Shown here in pieces: positions 34,389 through 43,078 of a DNA stretch of 64,000 nucleotides. The stretch comes from an uncultured Bacteroidales bacterium. Its GTDB lineage: Bacteria > Bacteroidota > Bacteroidia > Bacteroidales > UBA932. The DNA is taken from contig CALUTU010000002.1 in the NCBI GenBank assembly GCA_944323785.1, positions 62,001-126,000 of the forward strand. The letters run 5' to 3'. Numbering within the stretch: the stretch's first letter is position 1; each line of letters opens with the position of its first letter. The notes beneath the pieces are model-generated. The model was given only the letters and a program-made list of their open reading frames with translations. It was not told where the DNA came from and ran no database searches. The translations under genes and the position numbers were made by a program.

Positions 34389-35339
34389 TCACTCCTGTTC
34401 CGCCTCCTTCACGATTGTCACTGTGCAGCCATCAACCGGTTCCGAACCGTTCAGGCTGATCTCAGTGGCAGTATCCGGCATATTGCCCTGCCATACGCAC
34501 GACTGGGTGAATGTCACGGTATCACGCTTGCTGCCGTCGCCCCAGTCCAAGACAAACTCCTTGGTGTAGTTCTCATCCCGGGCGAACTCTCCGAACTTCA
34601 GATAATATCTGCCGGCATATATGCCGCTGTCATACTGATCGGTGAGCAGTCCGTGAAACGTCACCAGGATAGCTTTCGTCGCAGCATCCACGTCCAGTTC
34701 ATAGGTATTCCCCTCAAAGACAGCCGTGATGTCATTATCAGACAGATTGCCCGGGATTTCCGGATTGAGCAGGTCATTGCCCTCGGCATCCTGTACCATC
34801 ACCTCAATATCGACCGGCACGAAATCCCACACCATCACGGGCATCACTACAGAGACATATTCCGATTCCACAAACTCAGAGCCGTTAAGGCTGACATGGG
34901 TACTTTGATGAGGCTTATGATTCTTCCACCAGAAATCATGATTGAATACTATCGTATCACAATCCCTGCCGTTTCCCCAATCTATCACTATGGTGCTGTT
35001 CTCGAAAATATCGTCTCCGTTGAACTCTCCCAATCTGATACAATGCAAACCGTCCGGAGTAACCGCACTGTAAAGTCCCTTGAAGCAGGCCATATAGGCT
35101 TTCGTCTGTACCATCTCATCAAGTTTATAGGCTTGACCGTCATATACCGCGGTAATATCGCAATTGGCCAAAGTATTAGGTGCGTCAGGGTCCAGCAAAT
35201 CATTACCGGACTCATCCACGGCGCATATAGTAATCTCAAAAGGAGCGATGTCCCATATCACTCCGGGCAGAGGACCTTCACCACAACCGACAATAAGGAA
35301 ACACAACAGTAAAGACAAAGAGAAATTAACAGTTTTCAT
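34389..35339 (-). CDS. Lipoprotein with two copies of an unknown beta domain
   Basis: 316 residues from the ATG at 35339; upstream in-frame ATGs are excluded because the promoter box lies at 35366-35373. The N-terminus MKTVNFSLSLLLCFLIVGC is a lipoprotein signal with Cys at residue 19. Two homologous halves follow, each about 145 residues: VIWDIAPFEITICAVDESGNDLL and MVWDFVPVDIEVMVQDAEGNDLL begin them, and both continue with DITAVYDGQAYKL/DITAVFEGNTYEL, a D-W-GNGRDCDT/D-W-GDGSKRDT step and an ending VSLNGSE/ISLNGSE. The halves recall Ig-like or DUF5034-type surface lipoproteins, but I do not recognise the family. It stands alone. Confidence 0.78.
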   Translation of the reverse strand: MKTVNFSLSLLLCFLIVGCGEGPLPGVIWDIAPFEITICAVDESGNDLLDPDAPNTLANCDITAVYDGQAYKLDEMVQTKAYMACFKGLYSAVTPDGLHCIRLGEFNGDDIFENSTIVIDWGNGRDCDTIVFNHDFWWKNHKPHQSTHVSLNGSEFVESEYVSVVMPVMVWDFVPVDIEVMVQDAEGNDLLNPEIPGNLSDNDITAVFEGNTYELDVDAATKAILVTFHGLLTDQYDSGIYAGRYYLKFGEFARDENYTKEFVLDWGDGSKRDTVTFTQSCVWQGNMPDTATEISLNGSEPVDGCTVTIVKEAEQE

Positions 35340-35365
35340 AACAGTAAGTTTTAAAAATAATTTCT

Positions 35366-35373
35366 CAAAGATA
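35366..35373 (-). promoter_or_regulatory. Putative -7 box for two-domain lipoprotein
   Basis: TATCTTTG on the minus strand, 26 bases before the ATG at 35339; it decides the start codon. Confidence 0.55.
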
Positions 35374-35474
35374 CAATAATTTCTCCAAAGCGACATGGCT
35401 TTTCAATAGAAAATGCAGGTATTTTCTATAATCCTGTTATCCAGCACGGAATGGGCGGCTTGGCTAAATGGAGT

Positions 35475-36785
35475 CTATCGCTGTTCTGAAGCAGGTGCAG
35501 TCGGGGAAATAAGGGCTGTGGAGTAGGCGGCGGCTTTTTTCTCCAACGGCAGCGGATATGCACGGGAGGACGAGGGCATGCGGTAAAATCTCACGGTACG
35601 GGCAGCTTTCGGTTCTGACAGATGCTCCGGACTGCCTGGAGAGGAATATTCCTCGAGAGCACATCGTGACTCTGCAGGAATGGCAAACTGGACATAGCCG
35701 CCTACCGGAGGGACGGGAACATCGAGGATAGAGGCGATCTGCTCGGCTGATTTGCCGCCTGTGGAGACGACCGTCCGGCACAAGGGCATCCGGGACAGGA
35801 GGGAGCGGATGTCGGTAGGCTCGATGATTTTCAGAAAGTTGTCGGAGGCGTTGCCGCGCAAACGCTTGACCATATAGGCCGCATCGTACAGGGCAATGCC
35901 TTTCCGGCGGCAGAAATCCACCACCCTGTCATAATCAAAGCGTCTCTGCCCCGGCACTACAAAATGCTCCTTGTCACCGTAAAAGAGCAGTCCCATGATG
36001 CGCCACATGTCATTCTGGAAATTGGGGTAGAAGAACTCCATAGACCATCTCTCATGAGGAGGGGGAAATGAGCCGAGCAGGAGCACCCGCGCGTTCTCAG
36101 GCATGAACGGCTCAAGCGGATGCACCTCGAAAAGGCTGTATTCCCGCCGCATCAGCTCCGGATCACGCAACTTCTCGCGCAGTTCAGCAAGACGCACGGC
36201 ATTAGGGGAATCAGAGAACTGCAGATGCATGTAGCCTCCGTCACCGTATTTGTCCAGCAGATGTCCGTAGCTCTTTTGAAATATCTCCTCTGCTGTCATT
36301 TGAGGACAAGACGCACGGGCGTACAATATGGCTCGGGAAAATACCGTATCAAAATCTATCACTTTGTCCGCCTCCGAGACTATCCGGCCATAGATGGAGC
36401 GCGGCCAGCTTTTGTTGGACGAGCGGTGATCCTCGACGGCCTCCCGCATCACGTGTATCTGCTCCTCTGTAAACCATTGCCTAAGCCTGATATCCTCCTC
36501 CAACATCCTGCCGGACGACAGATGATGGTACTCACGTCCTTCGCACACACCTATGTCATGATACGCGGCTATGGCGTAGACCATATCAGGATTCAGCTCA
36601 TAGCGGCGGCCGCCGTCCATCTGACCGGCAGACAACTTTCGGAAAATCTCCATACTCTGGTCAATAACCGACTGTATGTGCCTGCGTGAATGGGCCTTGT
36701 CATAGCTGTCATATCTTGGCAGGACATTATCTGCCACGTACTGCTGCAACTGTGCATTTACTTCCGGAATCTCTGATTTACGCAT
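35475..36785 (-). CDS. HD-domain hydrolase fused to uracil-DNA-glycosylase-family domain
   Basis: 436 residues. Residues 1-215 are an HD phosphohydrolase: H36 in AHSRRH, H76-D77 in AAYHDIG, H120 in VEDHRSS and D140 in SEADKVID. Residues 222-418 are a UDG/TDG-like domain: VLLLGSFPPP at 234-243, FFYPNFQNDMWRI at 251-263, STGGKSAEQI at 341-350, and RMPSSSRAYPLPLEKKA at 402-418. In other Bacteroidota these are, to my knowledge, usually separate proteins. The fusion would join nucleotide or nucleic-acid hydrolysis to uracil/thymine base removal; activity is inferred. Last gene of the glnS-rmuC run, starting 30 bases after the barrel gene. Confidence 0.85.
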   Translation of the reverse strand: MRKSEIPEVNAQLQQYVADNVLPRYDSYDKAHSRRHIQSVIDQSMEIFRKLSAGQMDGGRRYELNPDMVYAIAAYHDIGVCEGREYHHLSSGRMLEEDIRLRQWFTEEQIHVMREAVEDHRSSNKSWPRSIYGRIVSEADKVIDFDTVFSRAILYARASCPQMTAEEIFQKSYGHLLDKYGDGGYMHLQFSDSPNAVRLAELREKLRDPELMRREYSLFEVHPLEPFMPENARVLLLGSFPPPHERWSMEFFYPNFQNDMWRIMGLLFYGDKEHFVVPGQRRFDYDRVVDFCRRKGIALYDAAYMVKRLRGNASDNFLKIIEPTDIRSLLSRMPLCRTVVSTGGKSAEQIASILDVPVPPVGGYVQFAIPAESRCALEEYSSPGSPEHLSEPKAARTVRFYRMPSSSRAYPLPLEKKAAAYSTALISPTAPASEQR

Positions 36786-36815
36786 ATCCTACATATTTGC
36801 GGCCGGCTCACAGCC

Positions 36816-37913
36816 TCATTCATGATGACGGCGGGGGTGACCGGTCCTGGATTTTAACGGAAACTGGAAATTGTTGAGATTGACCGTCAGCTGAACCAGC
36901 TGCTGCCATCCCCAGCCGTATCCGTCGTAATGATGCACAGACGCCACTTTCAGACTAAGGAAATCCTTGAAGTCGTAATGATATGATATCTCCAGACGGT
37001 TGTAGATACCCGAATCCGTACTGTAGAACACATCTCCGTAATATAAATTGCCACCATAGATATTACCGGCGATATCCGACTCATGATAAAAAGGCATCAG
37101 ATTGGCACCGGCATATAATGTATTGCGGACTCCAAAGCCATAATAGCCCAGCGATATCTCTCCCTGGAAGCCACCCGGCAGAGTGTAGCCCTGTTCCCTG
37201 ATCCGATCATTCTGAAATGTCTGCATCCAGCCTGCCCGCATTGTCAGGTTCATCCTTTCAGGCATAAACTCTGATACGTCAGATGCGAGATGAGGATACA
37301 GCCAGATATTGTCCACCACACCTCCGACCGTATTGCTACCGGCATAATGGGTCATCATGAAACTATAGGACAGATTGAGCCACGTGGTACCGAACCGTCC
37401 ATAGGAATATACCGAAAACTGCTCCCTGGTTTCCTCATCCACGCAGCCTATCCAATCCACGACACCTTCTACTCTCCACCATTTTCCGGCATAGCTCAAC
37501 AATACTCCCTCCAGACTGCCGTCAAAAAAATACCGCTCGTCAAAGAACGCCTCCGGGTAATAGCCCCTCATACGTTTTCTGGGAAATGCTCCCGCATTGA
37601 CTTTAAAGCGTTCTCCGTCATACTGATAGTACAGCAGGTAATCGAACATAAGGGCCGGTGCCGACTTTCCGAAATACCGGGTGGCATCCACGCCTGCATA
37701 TACGGCATGTCCATCACCGAAGCCCAAGCCCACTTTCGGCGAGAGCATCGCCCCGAAAATAGTACCGGACGGGGAGGTCGTCAAAGACGCATATTCCCGG
37801 TTGTCAAAACCGAATTTCAGATCCACGTCCCATAGAAACTGCTGTCCGATAAGTTCTTTCGGCATCAAAAGAGCGGTGACGGCCAATAATACAGATATAA
37901 TTATCCGATGCAT
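36816..37913 (-). CDS. Predicted outer-membrane beta-barrel protein
   Basis: About 365 residues from the ATG at 37913 (MHRIIISVLLAVTALLM, a signal peptide with likely cleavage before QQFLWDV); a longer frame to 37943 would overlap the upstream gene. The mature part is a series of amphipathic strands rich in Tyr, Gly and Phe (LMFDYLLYYQYDGERF, ISLGYYGFGVRNTLYAGANL), consistent with a barrel of 14 or so strands, ending NLNNFQFPLKSRTG. No family recognised. It lies four bases after an LPP20-like lipoprotein and may work with it. Confidence 0.75.
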   Translation of the reverse strand: MHRIIISVLLAVTALLMPKELIGQQFLWDVDLKFGFDNREYASLTTSPSGTIFGAMLSPKVGLGFGDGHAVYAGVDATRYFGKSAPALMFDYLLYYQYDGERFKVNAGAFPRKRMRGYYPEAFFDERYFFDGSLEGVLLSYAGKWWRVEGVVDWIGCVDEETREQFSVYSYGRFGTTWLNLSYSFMMTHYAGSNTVGGVVDNIWLYPHLASDVSEFMPERMNLTMRAGWMQTFQNDRIREQGYTLPGGFQGEISLGYYGFGVRNTLYAGANLMPFYHESDIAGNIYGGNLYYGDVFYSTDSGIYNRLEISYHYDFKDFLSLKVASVHHYDGYGWGWQQLVQLTVNLNNFQFPLKSRTGHPRRHHE

Positions 37914-37917
37914 ATCA

Positions 37918-38343
37918 TCAATTATTGTCCATTTTTGCCTCAATCAGTACCCAGACAGTAAACACGCCGGTCTTCTTGTCGTGGAAAACGCGCCTGTCCA
38001 CCAAAGCAGCATCTGCAACAGGTGTCTGAACCGTTGTTCTCTGCACCTTACTGCCGTCCTCACGCTCATAATCAGCTGTATCAGCCGGTGACAGTTTTTC
38101 GGCCAGCACTGTAAGAGCATTCATGCGGGCTATCTGAGTGGCCATCTCCACCGATGACGATTTCCCGGTACCTTCAGCCCGTATCATTCCCTGCCGTTTG
38201 GAACGCAGATCCTCCACTGTAAAAGGAGATTCTGCCCCTGTCCCTGATGTTTCAGACTTCTTCTGCCTGTTACCGCAGGACACTGCCAACACCGCACACA
38301 GTACGCTCACGGCAACTATACAGATAATGACAACACTTTTCAT
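37918..38343 (-). CDS. LPP20-like lipoprotein
   Basis: 141 residues. Lipoprotein signal IVAVSVLCAVLAVSC with Cys at residue 23. The core GMIRAEGTGKSSSVEMATQIARMNALTVLAEKL matches the G-x-G-x-S...A...A-x-x-N-A-x-x-x-LA pattern of the LPP20 family, and the end GVFTVWVLIEAK fits its last strand. LPP20-family proteins are envelope lipoproteins of uncertain role. It starts two bases after the rmuC stop and is followed by a barrel gene, so an outer-membrane role is plausible. Confidence 0.8.
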   Translation of the reverse strand: MKSVVIICIVAVSVLCAVLAVSCGNRQKKSETSGTGAESPFTVEDLRSKRQGMIRAEGTGKSSSVEMATQIARMNALTVLAEKLSPADTADYEREDGSKVQRTTVQTPVADAALVDRRVFHDKKTGVFTVWVLIEAKMDNN

Positions 38344-38345
38344 AC

Positions 38346-39653
38346 CTATTGATTGTCTTTATTTACATTATTCTCCGCATCAGAGTCATCCTCAATGCTT
38401 TCACCAAGAAGAGCAGCATGGAAGGAAGCCTTTACCTGCACCCCTTTTTTCTCCAGTTTTCTGGCCGTCGACACTACTGAGACCCTTCCGGAAAGCACCT
38501 TACGGGCCTCATCGAACTTAGCCGCAGCCTTGTCCAGAACAGTCCCCACGTCATCAAAGGTATTGGCGAACTTCCCTACCCTGTCCAGCAGCTCAGAAGC
38601 CAGACGCATCACCTCCTCCGTATTCTTCTGCTGATTTACTCTCACCCATGTGTTCTCTATGATCTTCAGCATGGCGAAAAGGTTGGACTCTCCGGAAATG
38701 ATTATACCCTTGTCAAAAGCCTTGTGCCAGTCCTCACGGAAATTCTGGTAATACAGTTGGAATGCACCCTCGTTCGGTACGAACATCACCACATAGTCCA
38801 GCGAATCACGGCCGGTCTGACGTATATATTGACTGTAGTTCTTGGCTGACAGTTCCTTGACATGAGCTTCCACACTCCTGCGATGGGACGCGAGCGCTGC
38901 ATTACGACCTGCATCGTCCGCAGAGTTGCCGTACTCAAGATATCCGTCCAAAGAGACCTTGGAATCTATGACCACTGCCTTGTTTTCAGGCAGGTACAAG
39001 ACCACATCCGGCACCAGCCTGCGTCCTTCGCCATCAGACAGGACAGTCCTGCCGTCCACATCCCTGATTGTCTCCTGCAGGATAAAATCCTCTCCCTCTC
39101 GGAGTCCCATTCCCTCGAGAAGGTTGAGCAGCACGACCTCACCCCAATTACCCACCGCCTTGTTATTGGAGCGCAGAGCCGTAGCCAGATTGTCAGCCTG
39201 CTTGCCGACAGCAGCCGTCTGTTCCATCATCGAGCGGATCTGCTGCTCAATAGACGCGCTGTTCTTCAATGACTTCTCCTTGGACTCCTCCACGGCGCGG
39301 CGGAATTCCTCCATCTTCCTGCCCAAAGGGTCCAGAATATTCTTTATCTGCTCGGAATTGGCGGCGGACAGGTCGACGGACTTCTCTTTCAGAATGGCTG
39401 AGGCCGAATCCTTGAAAGTCAGCACCATCTTCTGAAGTTTCTCGTCATACTCGCGGCGCATGGCCTCGATTTCCGCCTTACGGGCCTCCTTCTGCTCAGC
39501 CAGACTATCTTCAAGCATCTGAGTCCTGGCCTGAGCCACTTTCAGATCTGCCTCAGCCAGAGCAGCATCCCGTTTACGGGCAGAGGCCTGGATAGTCCAA
39601 GCCCCCACCGCTCCTATTAACAGTCCTATGACCGCTGACAACACCCAGAGCAT
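38346..39653 (-). CDS. rmuC: DNA recombination protein RmuC
   Basis: 435 residues: an N-terminal membrane anchor (VLSAVIGLLIGAVGAWTI), a long coiled coil to about residue 170, then the RmuC domain (NWGEVVLLNLLEGMGLREGEDFILQ, VVIDSKVSLDGYLEY, and YVVMFVPNEGAF), which has a PD-(D/E)XK-like core including VIDSK. RmuC limits rearrangements at inverted repeats and has been linked to defence against foreign DNA. It begins 14 bases after glnS. Confidence 0.93.
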   Translation of the reverse strand: MLWVLSAVIGLLIGAVGAWTIQASARKRDAALAEADLKVAQARTQMLEDSLAEQKEARKAEIEAMRREYDEKLQKMVLTFKDSASAILKEKSVDLSAANSEQIKNILDPLGRKMEEFRRAVEESKEKSLKNSASIEQQIRSMMEQTAAVGKQADNLATALRSNNKAVGNWGEVVLLNLLEGMGLREGEDFILQETIRDVDGRTVLSDGEGRRLVPDVVLYLPENKAVVIDSKVSLDGYLEYGNSADDAGRNAALASHRRSVEAHVKELSAKNYSQYIRQTGRDSLDYVVMFVPNEGAFQLYYQNFREDWHKAFDKGIIISGESNLFAMLKIIENTWVRVNQQKNTEEVMRLASELLDRVGKFANTFDDVGTVLDKAAAKFDEARKVLSGRVSVVSTARKLEKKGVQVKASFHAALLGESIEDDSDAENNVNKDNQ

Positions 39654-39667
39654 ATTGTCCTATATGC

Positions 39668-41374
39668 TTAGAAACTGCTCTTGAGTCCCGTAGCACGGTT
39701 GAATACCGGCAGCTCCGGTGTCGAGTCCTTGTCCTTGATATAGTAGCCGTTGCGCTCAAACTGCACGGCGATACCTGAAGCGTCTTCCAAAAGGCCCGGC
39801 TCGGCGAGAGCGTCCACCTCCTTGAGCGAGTCCGGATTGAGATATGCCTTGTAGTCCTTGCCCTCCGGTATGCCGCTCATGTCGGCCTCGGTGAAGAGCC
39901 GGTCGTAGAGCCTCAGGCGCACCTTCTCGCACTGAGTGGCGTTGACCCAGTGAATCGTACCCTTGACCGAGCGCCATGTGCCGCTGCCGGGCTTGGTCGT
40001 CGGATCGTAGGTGCAGCGGATCTCGGTGATATTGCCCTCCGCGTCCTTGACCACCTCCTCGCACTTTATGATGTAGGAGTATTTCAGGCGCACCTCCCCG
40101 CCGGGACGCAGACGGAAGAACTTCTTGGGAGGCTCTTCCATGAAATCAGCCCTCTCGATATAGAGCTCGCGGCCGAAGAGGATAGTCCTCTGCCCAGCCT
40201 CGGGATCCTCGGGGTTCTTAGGGGCAATGCAGTATTCGGTCCGGCCGGTCTCCGTCTCGGTGGCCGCACTGCACTCGCCGTCATTCCAGTTGGTAATGAC
40301 TAACTTGACGGGGTCGGTGACTACCATATAGCGGTTGGAGCGCTTGTTCAGGTCCTCGCGCAGGCACCACTCCAGGAGCGAGAGGTCGATAAGGTTGTCC
40401 CTTTTGGCCACGCCCACCTTCTCGGCGAAATTGCGGATACTCTCGGGGGTATAGCCCCTGCGGCGGATACCGCAGATGGTCGGCATGCGGGGGTCGTCCC
40501 AGCCGCTGACAAAGCCGTTGCGCACTAGTTCCAGGAGCTTGCGCTTGCTCATGACGGTATAGGTGAGGTTCAGGCGGGCGAACTCATACTGATGCGAGGG
40601 GAAAATGCCCAGCTGCTCGATGAACCAGTCGTAGAGGGGACGGTGTACGTCGAACTCCAGGGTGCATATCGAATGGGTGATGTGCTCTATCGAGTCGCAC
40701 TGCCCGTGGGCATAGTCGTACATCGGGTAGATGCACCACTTGTCTCCGGTACGGTGGTGGTGTGCATGGATGATGCGGTACATCAGAGGGTCGCGGAACA
40801 TCATGTTGGGATGGGCCATGTCTATCTTGGCCCTGAGCACCTTGGATCCGTCGGGAAACTCCCCGTTCTTCATCCGCTCGAACAGGTCCAGGTTCTCCTC
40901 CACGCTGCGGTTGCGCCACGGGCTATCCGTTCCAGGCTGCTGCACCGTGCCGCGGTTCTGCCGGATCTCCTCCTGGGTCTGGTCGTCCACGTAGGCCAGT
41001 CCCTTCTTTATCAGCACCACGGCCCAGTCATATAGCTGCTGGAAATAGTCGGAGGCGTAGTATTCACCGGCCCAGTCGAAGCCGAGCCACTTGATGTCCT
41101 CCTTGATGGAGTCCACGTACTCGGTGTCCTCCTTCACGGGGTTGGTGTCATCGAAGCGGAGATTGGTACGTCCGCCGTACTTACGGGCCAGGCCGAAATT
41201 GAGGCAGATGCTCTTGGCATGGCCTATATGCAGATAACCGTTCGGCTCCGGCGGAAAGCGGGTCATCACCGACTCCACCTTGCCCGAAGCCAGGTCATTC
41301 TCAATAATCTCTTCGAGGAAATTCTTCTGCACGGTCTCTTCCGCCGCGCTCTGCTGCTTGTTCAAGTCTTCCAT
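39668..41374 (-). CDS. glnS: Glutaminyl-tRNA synthetase
   Basis: 568 residues from the ATG at 41374 (MEDLNKQQSA); the longer frame to 41401 runs into the promoter box and is rejected. Class I motifs are TRFPPEPNGYLHIGHAKS and VMSKRKLLELV. The catalytic domain, GlnRS acceptor contacts (FDDTNPVKED) and two C-terminal anticodon barrels are present. GlnRS charges tRNA-Gln directly, so this organism need not use the GatCAB route for Gln. It heads a run with rmuC, the LPP20-like lipoprotein, the barrel and the HD-UDG fusion. Confidence 0.96.
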   Translation of the reverse strand: MEDLNKQQSAAEETVQKNFLEEIIENDLASGKVESVMTRFPPEPNGYLHIGHAKSICLNFGLARKYGGRTNLRFDDTNPVKEDTEYVDSIKEDIKWLGFDWAGEYYASDYFQQLYDWAVVLIKKGLAYVDDQTQEEIRQNRGTVQQPGTDSPWRNRSVEENLDLFERMKNGEFPDGSKVLRAKIDMAHPNMMFRDPLMYRIIHAHHHRTGDKWCIYPMYDYAHGQCDSIEHITHSICTLEFDVHRPLYDWFIEQLGIFPSHQYEFARLNLTYTVMSKRKLLELVRNGFVSGWDDPRMPTICGIRRRGYTPESIRNFAEKVGVAKRDNLIDLSLLEWCLREDLNKRSNRYMVVTDPVKLVITNWNDGECSAATETETGRTEYCIAPKNPEDPEAGQRTILFGRELYIERADFMEEPPKKFFRLRPGGEVRLKYSYIIKCEEVVKDAEGNITEIRCTYDPTTKPGSGTWRSVKGTIHWVNATQCEKVRLRLYDRLFTEADMSGIPEGKDYKAYLNPDSLKEVDALAEPGLLEDASGIAVQFERNGYYIKDKDSTPELPVFNRATGLKSSF

Positions 41375-41398
41375 CTTCTCTGCGTATTTTACAACATA

Positions 41399-41406
41399 CA
41401 AAGATA
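41399..41406 (-). promoter_or_regulatory. Putative -7 box for glnS run
   Basis: TATCTTTG on the minus strand, 24 bases before the chosen glnS start. Confidence 0.6.
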
Positions 41407-41455
41407 AAAAGTTCTCAGTAAACCCGCAGATTTTTTTGTTTTTGTTTTTATTGTT

Positions 41456-41463
41456 TAACTTTG
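41456..41463 (+). promoter_or_regulatory. Putative -7 box of propeller gene 1, duplicated leader
   Basis: TAACTTTG preceded by a T-rich TTTTTG-type run. The leader up to the ATG at 41490 closely resembles the one before the small secreted protein at 42758, sharing TTTAACTTTG, TTAAAACT and TCATG in the same order and spacing. Confidence 0.6.
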
Positions 41464-41573
41464 GAGTAAAACTTTAAAACTGACTCATCATGAGACATTG
41501 CTCTGGAGACAACAAAAGAGAAAACTCCGACTGGCTAATTGAAAATCCCATTGCCAGACCCGAAAACAAACCC

Positions 41574-42644
41574 ATGATCCACTCTTCGACATGCATTACT
41601 CTGATGGCTTTGCTACTTGTCCTGTCATGCGGCAGGCAAGTAGAAGATATATCTGACTCTGTTCCCACGGTCACACTCTCCTCACTGGTAAAAGACACAG
41701 CCAGGCTGTTGATTCCGGAACGTGAGCTTGACTTCCCCGTATCCGCTTTGCAAATATCCGTGTGGAAAGACAGTGTCTCTGTCGTACGCAACGGTGTGAG
41801 TCGAGACAATATGTTTCTGGAGTTCCGTACGCTATACGGCAACAAGCATATCAAGAGCCTCTTCCACGCAGGTAACGGACCTGATGAAATGCTGAGTTTC
41901 AACTTTGACTACCAAAGCGATTCTGTCGTGGCAAGGGATTTCATGAGAAACAACATAGCCATAATACCCATTGACTCGGTCGTCTTTAATCCAGATTATA
42001 GAGTCAGACTTAAAAAAGCTGATATCAACACCCAATATCTCTGGCCTTTCAAAGGCGGCTTACTAGCTGTAAACCCTTTCTGCTTCCGAAATGATGAGAT
42101 AGGTGTCAATAATGACGGATTCAGATTCATTCAAACTGACAGCAGCTACACCTACAAAGAGGAAAAGGAGTACGAATACAGGACTTTCAATGTTATATGT
42201 ATGAGATTTATCATCTCGTATGATAACGACCGCATAGCTGTGTACAACTCCAGTGAGTCTGAAGTTGAAATATACGACACCGAACTGAACCTGCTGAAAA
42301 TAATCAAAGGTCCTGAAATGCCGCACGGCATAAAGTATTACATAAACAAATACAACTACGTATCGTATTATGGAGAAGTGCCACAGGCATACTTCTGGGC
42401 ATGCTCCAATAATAATCACTTCTATCTGGCTTACAACGGAGACTTCACCTCCGGCAATGAGAAGACTATATACGATCTGAGCTCTTGGGTCTTCAAGTTC
42501 GACTGGGACGGCAACTTCGTGGACTCGTACTACGTGGACCACTTCATCAGCTCCATGTCCCTCAGCGAGGACGGACAGTCCATGTACATCTTCGGAGTAA
42601 ACCGCGACGGGGAGAACGTCTTCTACAGAGCCAGGCTGACATAA
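41574..42644 (+). CDS. 6-bladed beta-propeller lipoprotein 1 (BF3164-like)
   Basis: 356 residues from the ATG at 41574, which begins a lipoprotein signal (MALLLVLSC, Cys near residue 19) and matches the 354-residue length of the second propeller. An in-frame ATG at 41490 would add 28 polar residues before the signal. The body has propeller-type repeats: GNGPDEML, LYGNKHIKSLF, RIAVYNSSESEVEIYD and WVFKFDWDGNFVDSYYVD. Members of this Bacteroidota family are outer-surface or periplasmic lipoproteins of unknown ligand. The last 168 bases are about 89% identical to the end of the second propeller gene, far above the rest. It begins a cassette with a small exported protein, a second propeller and a CxxC lipoprotein. 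Confidence 0.85.
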   Translation: MIHSSTCITLMALLLVLSCGRQVEDISDSVPTVTLSSLVKDTARLLIPERELDFPVSALQISVWKDSVSVVRNGVSRDNMFLEFRTLYGNKHIKSLFHAGNGPDEMLSFNFDYQSDSVVARDFMRNNIAIIPIDSVVFNPDYRVRLKKADINTQYLWPFKGGLLAVNPFCFRNDEIGVNNDGFRFIQTDSSYTYKEEKEYEYRTFNVICMRFIISYDNDRIAVYNSSESEVEIYDTELNLLKIIKGPEMPHGIKYYINKYNYVSYYGEVPQAYFWACSNNNHFYLAYNGDFTSGNEKTIYDLSSWVFKFDWDGNFVDSYYVDHFISSMSLSEDGQSMYIFGVNRDGENVFYRARLT

Positions 42645-42690
42645 CGGGCATGACGTATCCCGTGTTTATTTTTTACGAAATGCGCATATT

Positions 42691-42720
42691 TTTTTGTTTT
42701 TGTTTTTGTTTTTGTTTTTG
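42691..42720 (+). repeat. (TTTTTG)5 hexanucleotide repeat in promoter
   Basis: Five perfect TTTTTG units immediately before the TAACTTTG box at 42723. A TTTG at 42699-42702 sits 20 bases from the box, as expected for a Bacteroidota -33 element, so the repeat supplies the upstream promoter element. Confidence 0.9.
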
Positions 42721-42722
42721 TT

Positions 42723-42730
42723 TAACTTTG
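42723..42730 (+). promoter_or_regulatory. Putative -7 box of small exported protein
   Basis: TAACTTTG directly after the hexanucleotide repeat, 27 bases before the ATG at 42758. Best-supported promoter of the cassette because both -33 and -7 elements are present. Confidence 0.65.
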
Positions 42731-42757
42731 AAGCGTAACATTAAAACTAACTCTATC

Positions 42758-43072
42758 ATGAAAACTAAACTCAACAAAAAATCCTTGGCAGCCGCTATCG
42801 CCGCCATCGTCCTCTCCTCCGGCGCTTTCCTGGGCATCTCGTTATCAATCTCACAAAAAGCAAATGCTCAGTATGCTAGTCTTTGTGACCTTTCTTATGA
42901 AAACGGACCTATGGTTATGTCTTGCACCGAGTCCAATACCCAAGACTGCGAGGTTAGACTTATCCTTATCTCACCCACTCATGATACCACCGCCGTTCTC
43001 AAATTCCGTTGCAACGGAGAGACTGTAAAAAGCGAGAACGACCATCTAATCTTCAACCCTATCGCACATTAA
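42758..43072 (+). CDS. Small exported four-cysteine protein, NVEALA-like position
   Basis: 104 residues. A clear Sec signal peptide (KKSLAAAIAAIVLSSGAFLG, likely cut after KANA) leaves a mature part of about 70 residues with four cysteines (LCDL, MSCT, DCEV, RCNG), suited to two disulfides. Size, signal and placement next to propeller lipoproteins resemble the Bacteroidota NVEALA peptides, but the NVEALA motif itself is absent (KANAQYASLCDL stands there), so family membership is uncertain. It has its own promoter and lies six bases before propeller 2. The longer in-frame reading back to 42485 overlaps propeller 1 and is not used. Confidence 0.78.
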   Translation: MKTKLNKKSLAAAIAAIVLSSGAFLGISLSISQKANAQYASLCDLSYENGPMVMSCTESNTQDCEVRLILISPTHDTTAVLKFRCNGETVKSENDHLIFNPIAH

Positions 43073-43078
43073 CCTTTT

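Noticed and set aside
42485-42757. N-terminal extension of the small exported protein
   Set aside because: Overlaps the end of propeller 1 and the promoter; the signal peptide begins at 42758.
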